36,004 nt of DNA from positions 1-36,004 of the forward strand of contig JAKMDI010000020.1 in NCBI GenBank assembly GCA_022428005.1. Direction: 5' to 3'. How positions within the stretch are numbered: position 1 is the first letter of the stretch; each line of letters begins with the position of its first letter. This document shows, piece after piece, positions 8,028-15,325 of this stretch. A program made the position numbers and the translations under genes. The notes beneath the pieces are model-generated. The model had not been told where the DNA came from. It saw nothing but the letters and a program-made list of their open reading frames with translations, and did no database searches. This DNA comes from Flavobacteriaceae bacterium (GTDB lineage Bacteria > Bacteroidota > Bacteroidia > Flavobacteriales > Flavobacteriaceae).

Positions 8028-8643
8028 TTTTTTATTCCAGCAATACGATGGATATGCTATTGCCGATATTGTATTGGAGGTATTGGGGGTTTTATTTGGA
8101 CTGACCAGCGTTTGGTATGCCAAAAAAAACAACATCTGGGTCTATCCCACAGGAATGATCTCTACGGCGATATTTGTGTATTTATTGCTCAAATGGTCAC
8201 TGCTTGGGGACATGCTCATCAACGGATATTTTTTTGTGATGAGTGCCTATGGGTGGTTCTGTTGGACCAGAAAAAAGGAGGAGGTTTATGTAAACCCCAT
8301 CTCGACTACTGTAAGAAAAGAATACTTTACCAGCGCGGCTCTTTTTATAGGCAGTCTCTTATTTGTTTATTGGATCTATGTTCTTTTTGACAAATGGAAC
8401 GACTGGACGGCTTACGTCGACACCTTTACAACGGCCATTTTCTTTGTTGGGATGTGGTTGATGGCCAGAAGGAAAATTGAAAATTGGATTTTTTGGATCA
8501 TTGGGGATTTCATCTCAATCCCCCTCTATTTCTACAAGGGCCTCACACTAACCAGCATACAATATATTATCTTTACGGCCATTGCCATCTATGGATACCG
8601 CTCATGGAAAAAGATCTTAAACAAGTCCCTTCCAGCTGCTTAA
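8011..8643 (+). CDS. PnuC/PnuT-family vitamin permease
   Basis: A 210-residue membrane protein with about seven hydrophobic segments (for example IVLEVLGVLFGLTSVWYA, GMISTAIFVYLLLKW and YFTSAALFIGSLLFVYWIY). The PnuC signature is visible in YAKKNNIWVYPTGMIST and in NGYFFVMSAYGWFCW. PnuC carries nicotinamide riboside and the related PnuT carries thiamine. Neighbours point both ways: a thiamine-binding protein overlaps its start and a TPP-riboswitch receptor follows, but the NadR-like kinase overlapping its 3' end is the classic partner for nicotinamide riboside. I favour thiamine, without certainty. Confidence 0.87.
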   Translation: MSPIFDFLFQQYDGYAIADIVLEVLGVLFGLTSVWYAKKNNIWVYPTGMISTAIFVYLLLKWSLLGDMLINGYFFVMSAYGWFCWTRKKEEVYVNPISTTVRKEYFTSAALFIGSLLFVYWIYVLFDKWNDWTAYVDTFTTAIFFVGMWLMARRKIENWIFWIIGDFISIPLYFYKGLTLTSIQYIIFTAIAIYGYRSWKKILNKSLPAA

Positions 8644-9170
8644 AGGCAGTTGTATATGGACCTGAATCTACGGGAAAGACAACCTTGGCCCAACAATTGG
8701 CCGCCCATTACCAAACCATGTGTACGGGAGAATATGCTCGTGAGTTCCTTCAAAAAAAATGGGATCAAAAAAAGGAAGTCTGCGAACTTTCCGATTTACC
8801 TCACATAGTAGCGGGACAACTCCAATGGGAGAACCAAGCTGTGGCCTATGCCAATCGCCTGCTGATTTGTGATACCAATGTACTGGTAACTCGGGTTTGG
8901 TCCGAAACCCATTTTGAGGGGTATTGTGACCCCCAAATTATGGCCTGTTGCGACCAATTTCAATACGACCTTTATTTACTCACCGGTATTGATGTACCCT
9001 GGGAAAAAGACGATCTTAGAGATCGCCCCCATGATCGAGAATATATGTTTGATTATTTTAAAAATATATTGGATCAACGACAGGAAAACTACAGCATCAT
9101 AGAAGGAAATGAGGAAGAGAGGTTGGAAAAGGCTGTAGCTGCGATCGATCGATTGTTAAAAAAAACCTAA
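8604..9170 (+). CDS. NadR/Ttd14-like AAA ATPase, probable nucleoside or vitamin kinase
   Basis: A 188-residue P-loop protein: Walker A GPESTGKT at residues 19-26, EYAREF at 43-48 and LICDTNVLVT as the Walker B-like strand, all as in the ribosylnicotinamide kinase domain of NadR. The NadR adenylyltransferase and HTH domains are absent. ATG 8604 places the P-loop close to the N-terminus and overlaps pnuC by 40 nt; an upstream in-frame reading would sit wholly inside pnuC. It likely traps the imported vitamin by phosphorylation: nicotinamide riboside if it acts as NadR, or thiamine if the operon serves thiamine. Confidence 0.85.
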   Translation: MEKDLKQVPSSCLKAVVYGPESTGKTTLAQQLAAHYQTMCTGEYAREFLQKKWDQKKEVCELSDLPHIVAGQLQWENQAVAYANRLLICDTNVLVTRVWSETHFEGYCDPQIMACCDQFQYDLYLLTGIDVPWEKDDLRDRPHDREYMFDYFKNILDQRQENYSIIEGNEEERLEKAVAAIDRLLKKT

Positions 9171-9199
9171 TCGGGCTTTTCATTTTTTATTCCTTGACC

Positions 9200-9207
9200 T
9201 ATCTTTG
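9200..9207 (+). promoter_or_regulatory. Putative -7 element before the TPP riboswitch
   Basis: TATCTTTG matches TAnnTTTG exactly and ends 4 bases before the aptamer, so transcription would start at or just before its first stem. Only a T-run (about 9177-9180) is available as -33. Confidence 0.55.
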
Positions 9208-9210
9208 CAT

Positions 9211-9286
9211 AATCTCAAAGGGGTGCCCAGATGAAGGGCTGAGATCAAACCCATTGAACCTGGGCAGGTAATGCTGCCAAGGGATT
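9211..9286 (+). ncRNA. TPP riboswitch (THI element)
   Basis: The aptamer is clear from conserved elements in order: GGGGTGCC at 9220-9227, CTGAGA at 9239-9244, ACCTG at 9258-9262, and the P5 hairpin GGCAG (9263-9267) / CTGCC (9274-9278) around GTAATG. Outer bases AATC (9211-9214) can pair with GATT (9283-9286) as P1. It precedes a TonB-dependent receptor gene, and TPP-controlled outer-membrane receptors are known from comparative genomics of Bacteroidetes. The expected effect is lower receptor expression when TPP is plentiful. A 9-base segment at 9315-9323 is complementary to the aptamer's 5' strand. Confidence 0.95.
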
Positions 9287-9344
9287 TTTTTAACGATTTA
9301 TAACTAAGAATAATCACCCCTTTTATTTGAATAAAATTATTCAG

Positions 9345-11561
9345 ATGAAAATGATTTGCTTAGGATTTATTGCGATTATCCTCTTTAATCAATCGCACGC
9401 ACAAACCACACCGGTACAAGATTCTCTTCCGACCATTGCGCTGGAAGAGGTAAAAATTGCGGGTCTAAGGGCAGACGAAAGTCAGCCTTTTGCTTACACC
9501 AACGTCGACAAGGAAGAGCTCGCCTCCAGAAATTTGGGGCAAGATCTGCCCATTATGTTAAACTACCTCCCAGGAGTTGTCACCACCAGTGACGCAGGAG
9601 CAGGAATTGGCTACACTGGAATTCGAGTGAGAGGTAGCGATGCCACCCGTGTAAACGTTACCATCAATGGTATTCCTTACAACGACTCCGAGAGTCAGGG
9701 GGTGTATTGGGTGGATCTACCCGACTTTACTTCCTCTGTTTCCAGCCTTCAAATGCAAAGAGGGGTGGGGACTTCCACCAACGGATCGGGTGCTTTTGGA
9801 GCCAGTATTAATCTTTTAACGGATGCTGTTTCTGAAAATGCCTTTGCGGAAATTGCCAACTCCGTTGGGAGTTTTAATTCCCTCAAACACACTTTGATGT
9901 TCTCCACGGGCTTGTTGAACGACCACTTTGAAATCTCCGGGCGGCTGTCCAAGATAACCTCTGATGGGTATATCGATAGGGCGACTTCTGATTTGGATTC
10001 CTATTTCCTTCAGGCGGCTTTTCAAGATGAAAATACCCTCATCAAAGCCATTATGTTTGGGGGTCATGAAATCACTTATCAGGCTTGGTTTGGAATCGAC
10101 GCAACCACACTGAATACCAACAGAACCTATAACCCTGCCGGAGAGATTTACGACGATAACGGTAACTTAGAAGGGTATTACGACAGGCAGGTAGACGAAT
10201 ATCTTCAGGACCATTACCAATTCCACTGGAATCAAAAGTTGAATGCTTACACCAGTCTATCTCTGGGATTGAATTATACATGGGGCCGGGGGGCATACGA
10301 GGAGTATAAAGACCTGTGGTTTGAGCAAAATGTCAATTTTTCAAGTGAAAACAACTTTGGCTATCTGGGACTCCAGCCCTACACTATCGGAGGGACCACC
10401 ATCGATACCACAGAAAACATCATCAAAAAATGGCTGGACAACGATTACTATGTAGCTACTTTTTCGCTCAACAGCCAAAAGGGAAGTACCGCTCTAAACT
10501 TTGGCGGTATGTTTAGCAGCTATATCGGGGATCACTATGGAGAATTAATTTTTGCTACCAATGCTGCGGGAGGATTGCCCAGGGATCGTTTTTATGAAAA
10601 TCAAGGAAAAAAAACTGAAGGCAACCTATACGCCAAGGTCAATCACCAGTTTAATGATCTTTTTTCTGCATACTTAGACCTTCAATATCGCAGCATAAGC
10701 TACACCGCTCGGGGGACCGTAAGAGGGCCGGGAAACATCGATATAGACGAAAAATATGGTTTCTTTAATCCAAAAGCAGGGGTGGTCTATAGTTTGAACC
10801 AGAAGAACAAACTTTATTTTTCTTTTGCAAGAGCGCACAGGGAACCCATCCGTGACGACTTTGAGCAAGGCAATCCTGAGCCAGAGGAATTGAACGATTT
10901 CGAATTGGGGTGGCGCTTTACCAGTGAAAAATCCACATTTCTCGCTAACCTCTATTATATGGACTATACCAATCAGTTGGTATTGACCGGCGCGATAAAC
11001 GACGTTGGTGCCCCCCTCCGTGAAAATGTTGGTAAGAGCAGTCGATTGGGGATCGAACTCGAGGGGAATTTTGCCCTCAGCAGTCGTTGGTCATGGCAGC
11101 CCAATATTACACTGAGCAACAACCAAAACCACGATTTCTATTTCGAACGAGATGGACGACTGACGGATTTGGGCAATACCAAACTTTCCTATTCGCCAGC
11201 TGTTGTTGCTGCAAATATCATTGCTTTCCGCCCAAACGATGATTGGCGAATAGCACTGTTGACCAAACATGTGGGGGAGCAGTATATGGGAAATATAGAT
11301 GCGGAGCTTTCAAAATTGAAGGCCTATACTGTGACCGATCTAAATGTAAGTTATAGAATGGTGCCCAAAAGCCTTTTTAAAGAAGTCAACATTTCTTTAC
11401 TGCTCAATAATCTGTTGGATGTTAATTATGTCTCCAATGGGTATTTTTACACCTTTGATGACGATTATTCCGTTCCTGGAACCATCACCACCATTGAAGG
11501 CGCTGGTTATTATCCCCAAGCGCAGTTTAATTTTTTAGCAGGATTGACCTTGAAGTTTTAA
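9345..11561 (+). CDS. TonB-dependent outer-membrane receptor, TPP-riboswitch controlled (probable thiamine uptake)
   Basis: Imports its ligand across the outer membrane with TonB energy. Residues 1 to ~20 from ATG 9345 form a signal peptide (MKMICLGFIAIILF, cut near SHA-QTT). The plug follows: EEVKIAG, then LPGVVTTSDAG, IRVRGSDATRVNVTINGIPYND and the RGVGTSTNGSGAFGASINL region. A beta-barrel runs to a terminal LAGLTLKF ending in Phe. There is no N-terminal carboxypeptidase-regulatory repeat and no SusD partner, which favours vitamin rather than glycan uptake. An in-frame TTG at 9327 could add 6 residues but ATG is preferred. The ligand, thiamine or a derivative, is inferred from the riboswitch and upstream neighbours. 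It converges with the next gene, sharing a TTAA. Confidence 0.93.
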   Translation: MKMICLGFIAIILFNQSHAQTTPVQDSLPTIALEEVKIAGLRADESQPFAYTNVDKEELASRNLGQDLPIMLNYLPGVVTTSDAGAGIGYTGIRVRGSDATRVNVTINGIPYNDSESQGVYWVDLPDFTSSVSSLQMQRGVGTSTNGSGAFGASINLLTDAVSENAFAEIANSVGSFNSLKHTLMFSTGLLNDHFEISGRLSKITSDGYIDRATSDLDSYFLQAAFQDENTLIKAIMFGGHEITYQAWFGIDATTLNTNRTYNPAGEIYDDNGNLEGYYDRQVDEYLQDHYQFHWNQKLNAYTSLSLGLNYTWGRGAYEEYKDLWFEQNVNFSSENNFGYLGLQPYTIGGTTIDTTENIIKKWLDNDYYVATFSLNSQKGSTALNFGGMFSSYIGDHYGELIFATNAAGGLPRDRFYENQGKKTEGNLYAKVNHQFNDLFSAYLDLQYRSISYTARGTVRGPGNIDIDEKYGFFNPKAGVVYSLNQKNKLYFSFARAHREPIRDDFEQGNPEPEELNDFELGWRFTSEKSTFLANLYYMDYTNQLVLTGAINDVGAPLRENVGKSSRLGIELEGNFALSSRWSWQPNITLSNNQNHDFYFERDGRLTDLGNTKLSYSPAVVAANIIAFRPNDDWRIALLTKHVGEQYMGNIDAELSKLKAYTVTDLNVSYRMVPKSLFKEVNISLLLNNLLDVNYVSNGYFYTFDDDYSVPGTITTIEGAGYYPQAQFNFLAGLTLKF

Positions 11562-12298
11562 AAACGATAGGAGAGGGTAAGACGCAGTACAATATTGCCA
11601 AGGGTATCGGGATTGTTTGTATTGACCAATTGATTTAGTAGAAAAATCAAGCGAACTTTTCGGTTAAACTCAACGCCCGTTTGCAGGCCATAGCCAAAGC
11701 TGATGGTTTCCAATTGGTTGTCAAAAAAAACAGACAAATCCTCTGGCTTGAGCTGGCTTGCCATCAGGTGAGGGAAGGCCCAAAAGTCGATCCACTGATT
11801 TTCTGGAGCATTTTCATACAGTTGGCGTTGGTAAACCCCACCCAGCATTCCGTAGCCACTGAGGAAACGATTTTCATACCCTCTGAGGGGTGTGCCTTCA
11901 ATCCATTTGAGTCCAAAACGCCCCCCCAGTCTAACACTGCTCAGTTCTTTTTTTTGAACAGGAACAAAAAAATACAAACTCCCGTTGACCCCTGCGAGAG
12001 GGTTCAGCAGATAGGACAGGTTATTTTTTATGTCATTTTTGTTTCCTATGAGAAGGGCTGTTGTGCCCACCACCGAAATACCCCCTGAAGAACCTCCCGA
12101 GGCACCATAGTGAATGTTCAAGACCTCTGAGCTAATGTCCACATGCCCCAATGTATTTACCCCGCCAATAAAATACTTAAAGAGCTTTACTTTAATGCGC
12201 CCTTCTTTTTGGCCAGTAGGCCCATAATCCAATGCCAACTGTTGGCCAAAAGCTGGGCCAACCAGCAGCAACAGCAGTAAAACAGCAATAATTCTCAT
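11558..12298 (-). CDS. Predicted outer-membrane beta-barrel protein, unknown function
   Basis: 246 residues. A clear signal peptide (MRIIAVLLLLLLVGPAFGQQ) is followed by alternating hydrophobic/polar strands with many Gly and aromatic residues, ending in LRLTLSYRF with terminal Phe, as outer-membrane barrels do. About ten strands would fit the length. I do not recognise a named family. The gene starts 7 bases after the lipoprotein gene on the same strand, so the two form an operon and may act together at the outer membrane. Its stop codon overlaps that of the TonB receptor by 4 bases. Confidence 0.75.
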   Translation of the reverse strand: MRIIAVLLLLLLVGPAFGQQLALDYGPTGQKEGRIKVKLFKYFIGGVNTLGHVDISSEVLNIHYGASGGSSGGISVVGTTALLIGNKNDIKNNLSYLLNPLAGVNGSLYFFVPVQKKELSSVRLGGRFGLKWIEGTPLRGYENRFLSGYGMLGGVYQRQLYENAPENQWIDFWAFPHLMASQLKPEDLSVFFDNQLETISFGYGLQTGVEFNRKVRLIFLLNQLVNTNNPDTLGNIVLRLTLSYRF

Positions 12299-12305
12299 GG
12301 CATGC

Positions 12306-12758
12306 TTAATTTGATATACTCAGCGAATTTCCGGACCGTCGTACGGGATAAAAAAGCATGGTATAGGGGTTTTCAGTAGCTGCGTCAGGGTTGAGCAGTT
12401 GTCCTGTTGTCATACTGTATTGGAATCCCTCGCAGGAGCACTCAGCCAGCACCCCAGTGATGGTCAATTTTGAGCAATTTCTTACAGCGTGATTGGGGCA
12501 AGTTGCTTCCCATGCCAATATAGTGTCTCCGTTGAGGTTAAACAGTAGCAAGCCATTCATTCCCCCCTGAGCAACCCGAACCCCACCACTTGGATACCTA
12601 AGATTATCATAGGCTGGGAGATTGAGATTGATGTTTATATTGAAGTTAATATTGTTTAAGTAGGGGTTCCTAACGACCTCTTCCTTACCGCAGCTACTGA
12701 ACAGCAACAGCAGTAACAAAATGATTTTCCTGAACAAAATTTTACTAAAAACGCTCAA
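12306..12758 (-). CDS. Rieske-like lipoprotein with altered cluster ligands
   Basis: 150 residues. A hydrophobic segment ends in LLFSSC (Cys23), a lipobox, so a membrane-anchored lipoprotein is likely. An Asn-rich stretch (about 35-46) follows. The C-terminal half resembles a Rieske domain: C87-P-N-H90, C95, then C107-S-C109-E110-G-F. The 16-residue gap between H90 and C107 fits the Rieske pattern C-x-H-x(15-17)-C-x2-H, and C95/C109 sit where the structural disulfide lies. However, the first motif has one extra residue and the second ligand histidine is Glu, so a normal [2Fe-2S] cluster is doubtful. The start is uncertain: the only candidates near here are TTG codons (12758 or a few codons inside); no ATG is available. 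Confidence 0.65.
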   Translation of the reverse strand: MSVFSKILFRKIILLLLLLFSSCGKEEVVRNPYLNNINFNININLNLPAYDNLRYPSGGVRVAQGGMNGLLLFNLNGDTILAWEATCPNHAVRNCSKLTITGVLAECSCEGFQYSMTTGQLLNPDAATENPYTMLFYPVRRSGNSLSISN

Positions 12759-12771
12759 TTGCTTATATTTG
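12740..12771 (+). promoter_or_regulatory. Putative greA promoter
   Basis: TATATTTG at 12764-12771 is an exact TAnnTTTG box; TTTT at 12740-12743 lies 20 bases upstream as a weak -33. The start of transcription would fall near 12778, at the foot of the leader hairpin. Confidence 0.55.
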
Positions 12772-12777
12772 AGATAG

Positions 12778-12802
12778 ATCCCTCGGTTTTCAAGGGATTT
12801 TT
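12778..12802 (+). promoter_or_regulatory. Hairpin plus T-run in the greA leader (possible attenuator)
   Basis: ATCCCT (12778-12783), a 9-base loop, AGGGAT (12793-12798), with two more possible outer pairs, then T at 12798-12802. It lies between the -7 box and the greA start and looks like a weak intrinsic terminator inside the leader. Confidence 0.45.
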
Positions 12803-12825
12803 CTATTTAAAGAAACGTAAAAAAA

Positions 12826-13302
12826 GTGAGTAAAGTATCTTATTATACCGAAGAAGGCTTAAAAAAACTCAGGGCAGAGCTCAACCAGCTAAAGGATGTT
12901 GAGCGGCCCAAAGCATCTCAAGCCATCGCCGAGGCTCGCGACAAAGGAGACCTCAGTGAAAACGCAGAATATGACGCTGCCAAGGAAGCCCAGGGACTTT
13001 TAGAACTACAAATTTCAAAGTTGGAGGCCACCCTCTCCAACGCCAGACTTATTGACGAATCACAATTAGATAACTCCAAAGTATTGGTCCATTCCACTGT
13101 AGCGGTAAAAAATAAGGCCAACGGTGCGGTGATGAAGTACAAGCTCGTTGCACAAAGTGAAGCCGATCTTAAAAGCGGTAAAATTTCTGTTGATTCCCCC
13201 ATTGGAAAAGGCCTGCTGGGAAAAACCACTGGTGATATTGCGCAAATAAGCGTTCCTAATGGAACTATTGAGTTGGAAATTGTATCCATCAGCCGCGAAT
13301 AA
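12826..13302 (+). CDS. greA: Transcription elongation factor GreA
   Basis: Rescues backtracked RNA polymerase by stimulating transcript cleavage. The N-terminal coiled coil carries the family core YYTEEGLKKLRAELNQL and ARDKGDLSENAEYDAAKE, including the acidic tip residues that reach the polymerase active site. The C-terminal domain shows SPIGKGLLGKTTGD. At 158 residues it is a normal length. The start is GTG at 12826, supported by the standard distance to the first helix and an A-rich upstream stretch. The HIT gene starts 1 base after the stop, so they are one operon. Confidence 0.96.
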   Translation: MSKVSYYTEEGLKKLRAELNQLKDVERPKASQAIAEARDKGDLSENAEYDAAKEAQGLLELQISKLEATLSNARLIDESQLDNSKVLVHSTVAVKNKANGAVMKYKLVAQSEADLKSGKISVDSPIGKGLLGKTTGDIAQISVPNGTIELEIVSISRE

Positions 13303-13303
13303 A

Positions 13304-13693
13304 ATGTCCAGTATATTCACAAAAATTATCGCTGGGGAAATCCCTTCCTATAAAGTTCATGAAGATGAAAAATGCTATGCATTTTTAGACATCAATCCCA
13401 ATGCTGAAGGCCATACACTTTGTGTCACAAAAAAAGAGGTAAATAAAATATTCGATTTATCAGCAGAAGACTATTTACACCTGATGGAATTTTCCAGGAC
13501 AGTAGGCTTGGCCATTCGGAAAGCCATTCCCTGCCAACGGGTGGGTATGAGTGTAATAGGCTTGGAGGTGCCCCATGTTCATGTCCATTTAATTCCCCTT
13601 GATACTATGGCCGACGCTACTTTTCAAAAAAAGGTGAAATGCACCCCAGAGGCGTTTGAAACAATTGCCAAAAAAATTCAAACCCAACTGTAG
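13304..13693 (+). CDS. HIT family hydrolase (histidine triad nucleotide-binding protein)
   Basis: 129 residues with the histidine triad HVHVHLIP at 91-98 (H-x-H-x-H) and the N-terminal IFTKIIAGEIPSYKVHED that typifies HinT-like proteins. The family hydrolyses nucleoside phosphoramidates or dinucleoside polyphosphates; the exact substrate is not shown by sequence. ATG 13304 follows the greA stop directly; an in-frame extension upstream would lie inside greA. The pairing greA-HIT suggests co-expression rather than a joint reaction. It ends directly against the stop of the convergent kinase gene. Confidence 0.93.
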   Translation: MSSIFTKIIAGEIPSYKVHEDEKCYAFLDINPNAEGHTLCVTKKEVNKIFDLSAEDYLHLMEFSRTVGLAIRKAIPCQRVGMSVIGLEVPHVHVHLIPLDTMADATFQKKVKCTPEAFETIAKKIQTQL

Positions 13694-14842
13694 TCAGTCT
13701 TTTTTCAATACAATCTGAAAGGTGGTCCCTTTGCCCAAAACGGAGGATTTAATTCCTATTTTTCCCTTATGATAGTCCGAGATAATTCTTTTGGCCAAAG
13801 AGAGCCCCAAGCCCCAACCTCTTTTTTTGGTGGAAAACCCCGGATTAAAAATTCTTTTGAAGTTTTCTTTTTTAATACCCGACCCCGTATCGCTTATGTC
13901 AAGGGCAATTGTTTTTTGCCCTTCAAAAAAATTAAGCGAGAGGATTCCCTTGCCTTTCATGGCGTCAATGCTGTTGTTGATCAGGTTTTCTAAAGTCCAA
14001 CTAAACAGTTGAGCGTTGAGGGGAATGTGGATTGCTTTTTTGGGGAGCTCGTATTTAAATTGGATCAATTTGGAGCTTCTTTTTTCCAAGTACAATAGGG
14101 TGTTTTGAATTTCCTTTACCACATCGCTTTGCGTTAATTCTGGGAGGGAACCTACTTTTGAAAAGCGTTCTGTAATTATCTGAAGACGTTCAATGTCTTT
14201 TTCCATCTCGTTCAGCGGCTCGTTGGTTTGTTGTTCTTTGAGGATGGTGATCCAGCCGATCATGGATGATAGTGGAGTTCCAATCTGGTGGGCAGTCTCT
14301 TTGGCCATGGCCGCCCATAAGCGGTTTTGCTCCGAAACTCTCGAGGTCTTAAATACGAAATACAAAACGGCTCCGAACAAAAAAATAATCAGTAAAAGTG
14401 CTAAGGGGTAGTATTGTAATTTTTTGAGCAATACAGAATCTCCATAATATAGTTTTTGATTGATAGAGGTCAGGCTGTCTTTATAGCGAATCAAAATTGG
14501 CTGGTTCTCTTTTTTTATTTTTTCTAATCGTTTGTAGATCGCCAATGAATCCTCGAGTGCGGGGTCCCAATCTATGTTTTTATGACCAATGATTTTCCCT
14601 TGATCATTTACATGGATCATAGGATTGATCCAGGTTTGCTGGAGCACCTGGAAAGTGAGATTGTTTACGGTATTGTTTTCGACAAACTCTCTTTGTGCCA
14701 TACTCCACAGTTCAATCTTGGCCCGTTCTTCTTTCTTGAGGTTCTGAAAGAGAATGTTGGTGTTCCAAAGGATCAAGGCAACGATGAAAAAGGCTACCAG
14801 AAGCCAACTGTTGTCCTTGTTTTTTTTAATGAAAGCCAACAC
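13694..14842 (-). CDS. Orphan membrane sensor histidine kinase
   Basis: 382 residues. TM1 at about 13-32 and TM2 at about 143-164 enclose a ~110-residue extracytoplasmic sensor loop of unrecognised fold. No HAMP or PAS domain is evident. The phospho-acceptor region KETAHQIGTPLSSMIGW has His185. The ATPase domain shows the N-box ENLINNSIDAM (285-295), G1 DTGSGI (318-323), the F-region FNPGFSTKK and G2 GWGLGL (342-347). The start codon is GTG. No response regulator gene lies anywhere in the window, so its partner must be encoded elsewhere. The signal is unknown. Confidence 0.93.
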   Translation of the reverse strand: MLAFIKKNKDNSWLLVAFFIVALILWNTNILFQNLKKEERAKIELWSMAQREFVENNTVNNLTFQVLQQTWINPMIHVNDQGKIIGHKNIDWDPALEDSLAIYKRLEKIKKENQPILIRYKDSLTSINQKLYYGDSVLLKKLQYYPLALLLIIFLFGAVLYFVFKTSRVSEQNRLWAAMAKETAHQIGTPLSSMIGWITILKEQQTNEPLNEMEKDIERLQIITERFSKVGSLPELTQSDVVKEIQNTLLYLEKRSSKLIQFKYELPKKAIHIPLNAQLFSWTLENLINNSIDAMKGKGILSLNFFEGQKTIALDISDTGSGIKKENFKRIFNPGFSTKKRGWGLGLSLAKRIISDYHKGKIGIKSSVLGKGTTFQIVLKKD

Positions 14843-14921
14843 CTTTTTAAGAGATTAGATACCACTAAGATACTGGAAATAAAAGAAAGGGATTCCGCGG
14901 GTATGGGGACAAAACTTTTTT

Positions 14922-14929
14922 TAAATTTG
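14922..14929 (+). promoter_or_regulatory. Putative -7 element for the DUF3127 gene
   Basis: TAAATTTG fits TAnnTTTG exactly and ends 21 bases before the ATG at 14951. No clear -33 TTG was found at the right distance. Confidence 0.45.
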
Positions 14930-14950
14930 TTTTATATCAAATAATCGAAA

Positions 14951-15325
14951 ATGGAAGTTTCTGGCAAAATAAAATGGTTGGACGAAACCAAAACATACGG
15001 CAACAACGGCTTTAGAAAAAGAGAGGTTGTCGTCACAACAGAGGAGCAATACCCACAGCACATATTGGTAGAGTTCGTCCAGGACAAATGTGACCTTCTC
15101 AATATTTTTCAATTGGGTCAAAATGTAAAAATTGGTATAAACCTTCGCGGAAGAGAGTGGGTAAACCCACAAGGGGAGACCAAATATTTTAATTCGGTAC
15201 AAGGCTGGCGTATTGAGGCTTTAGGGGAAACTACAAACGCAGAAATGCCGCCGATGCCTCCACCTCCGGCTTTTGATCCTGCTGAGGACACTGCCGACCG
15301 ACCAGACGACGATCTGCCCTTTTAA
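14951..15325 (+). CDS. DUF3127 protein with SSB-like acidic C-terminal tip
   Basis: 124 residues matching the Bacteroidetes DUF3127 family: MEVSGKIKWLDETKTYGNNG, KREVVVTTEEQYPQHILVEF and LRGREWVNPQGETKYFNSVQ resemble an OB-fold of five strands (residues 1 to ~92). A Pro-rich linker (PPMPPPP) follows and the chain ends DDDLPF, nearly identical to the DDDIPF tip of E. coli SSB that recruits partner proteins. This build (OB-like domain, flexible linker, acidic tip with Pro-Phe) is that of a single-stranded DNA-binding protein, though no nucleic-acid role is established for the family as far as I know. Its stop shares TTAA with tag, a DNA repair gene. Confidence 0.85.
   Translation: MEVSGKIKWLDETKTYGNNGFRKREVVVTTEEQYPQHILVEFVQDKCDLLNIFQLGQNVKIGINLRGREWVNPQGETKYFNSVQGWRIEALGETTNAEMPPMPPPPAFDPAEDTADRPDDDLPF

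Noticed and set aside
9327-9345. TTG at 9327 as start of the TonB receptor
   Set aside because: It adds six residues before the signal peptide, whereas ATG 9345 gives a standard signal peptide start.
11681-12088. A 135-codon plus-strand frame in the barrel gene region
   Set aside because: The minus-strand frame has a signal peptide and barrel pattern; the plus-strand frame has neither and begins with no promoter.
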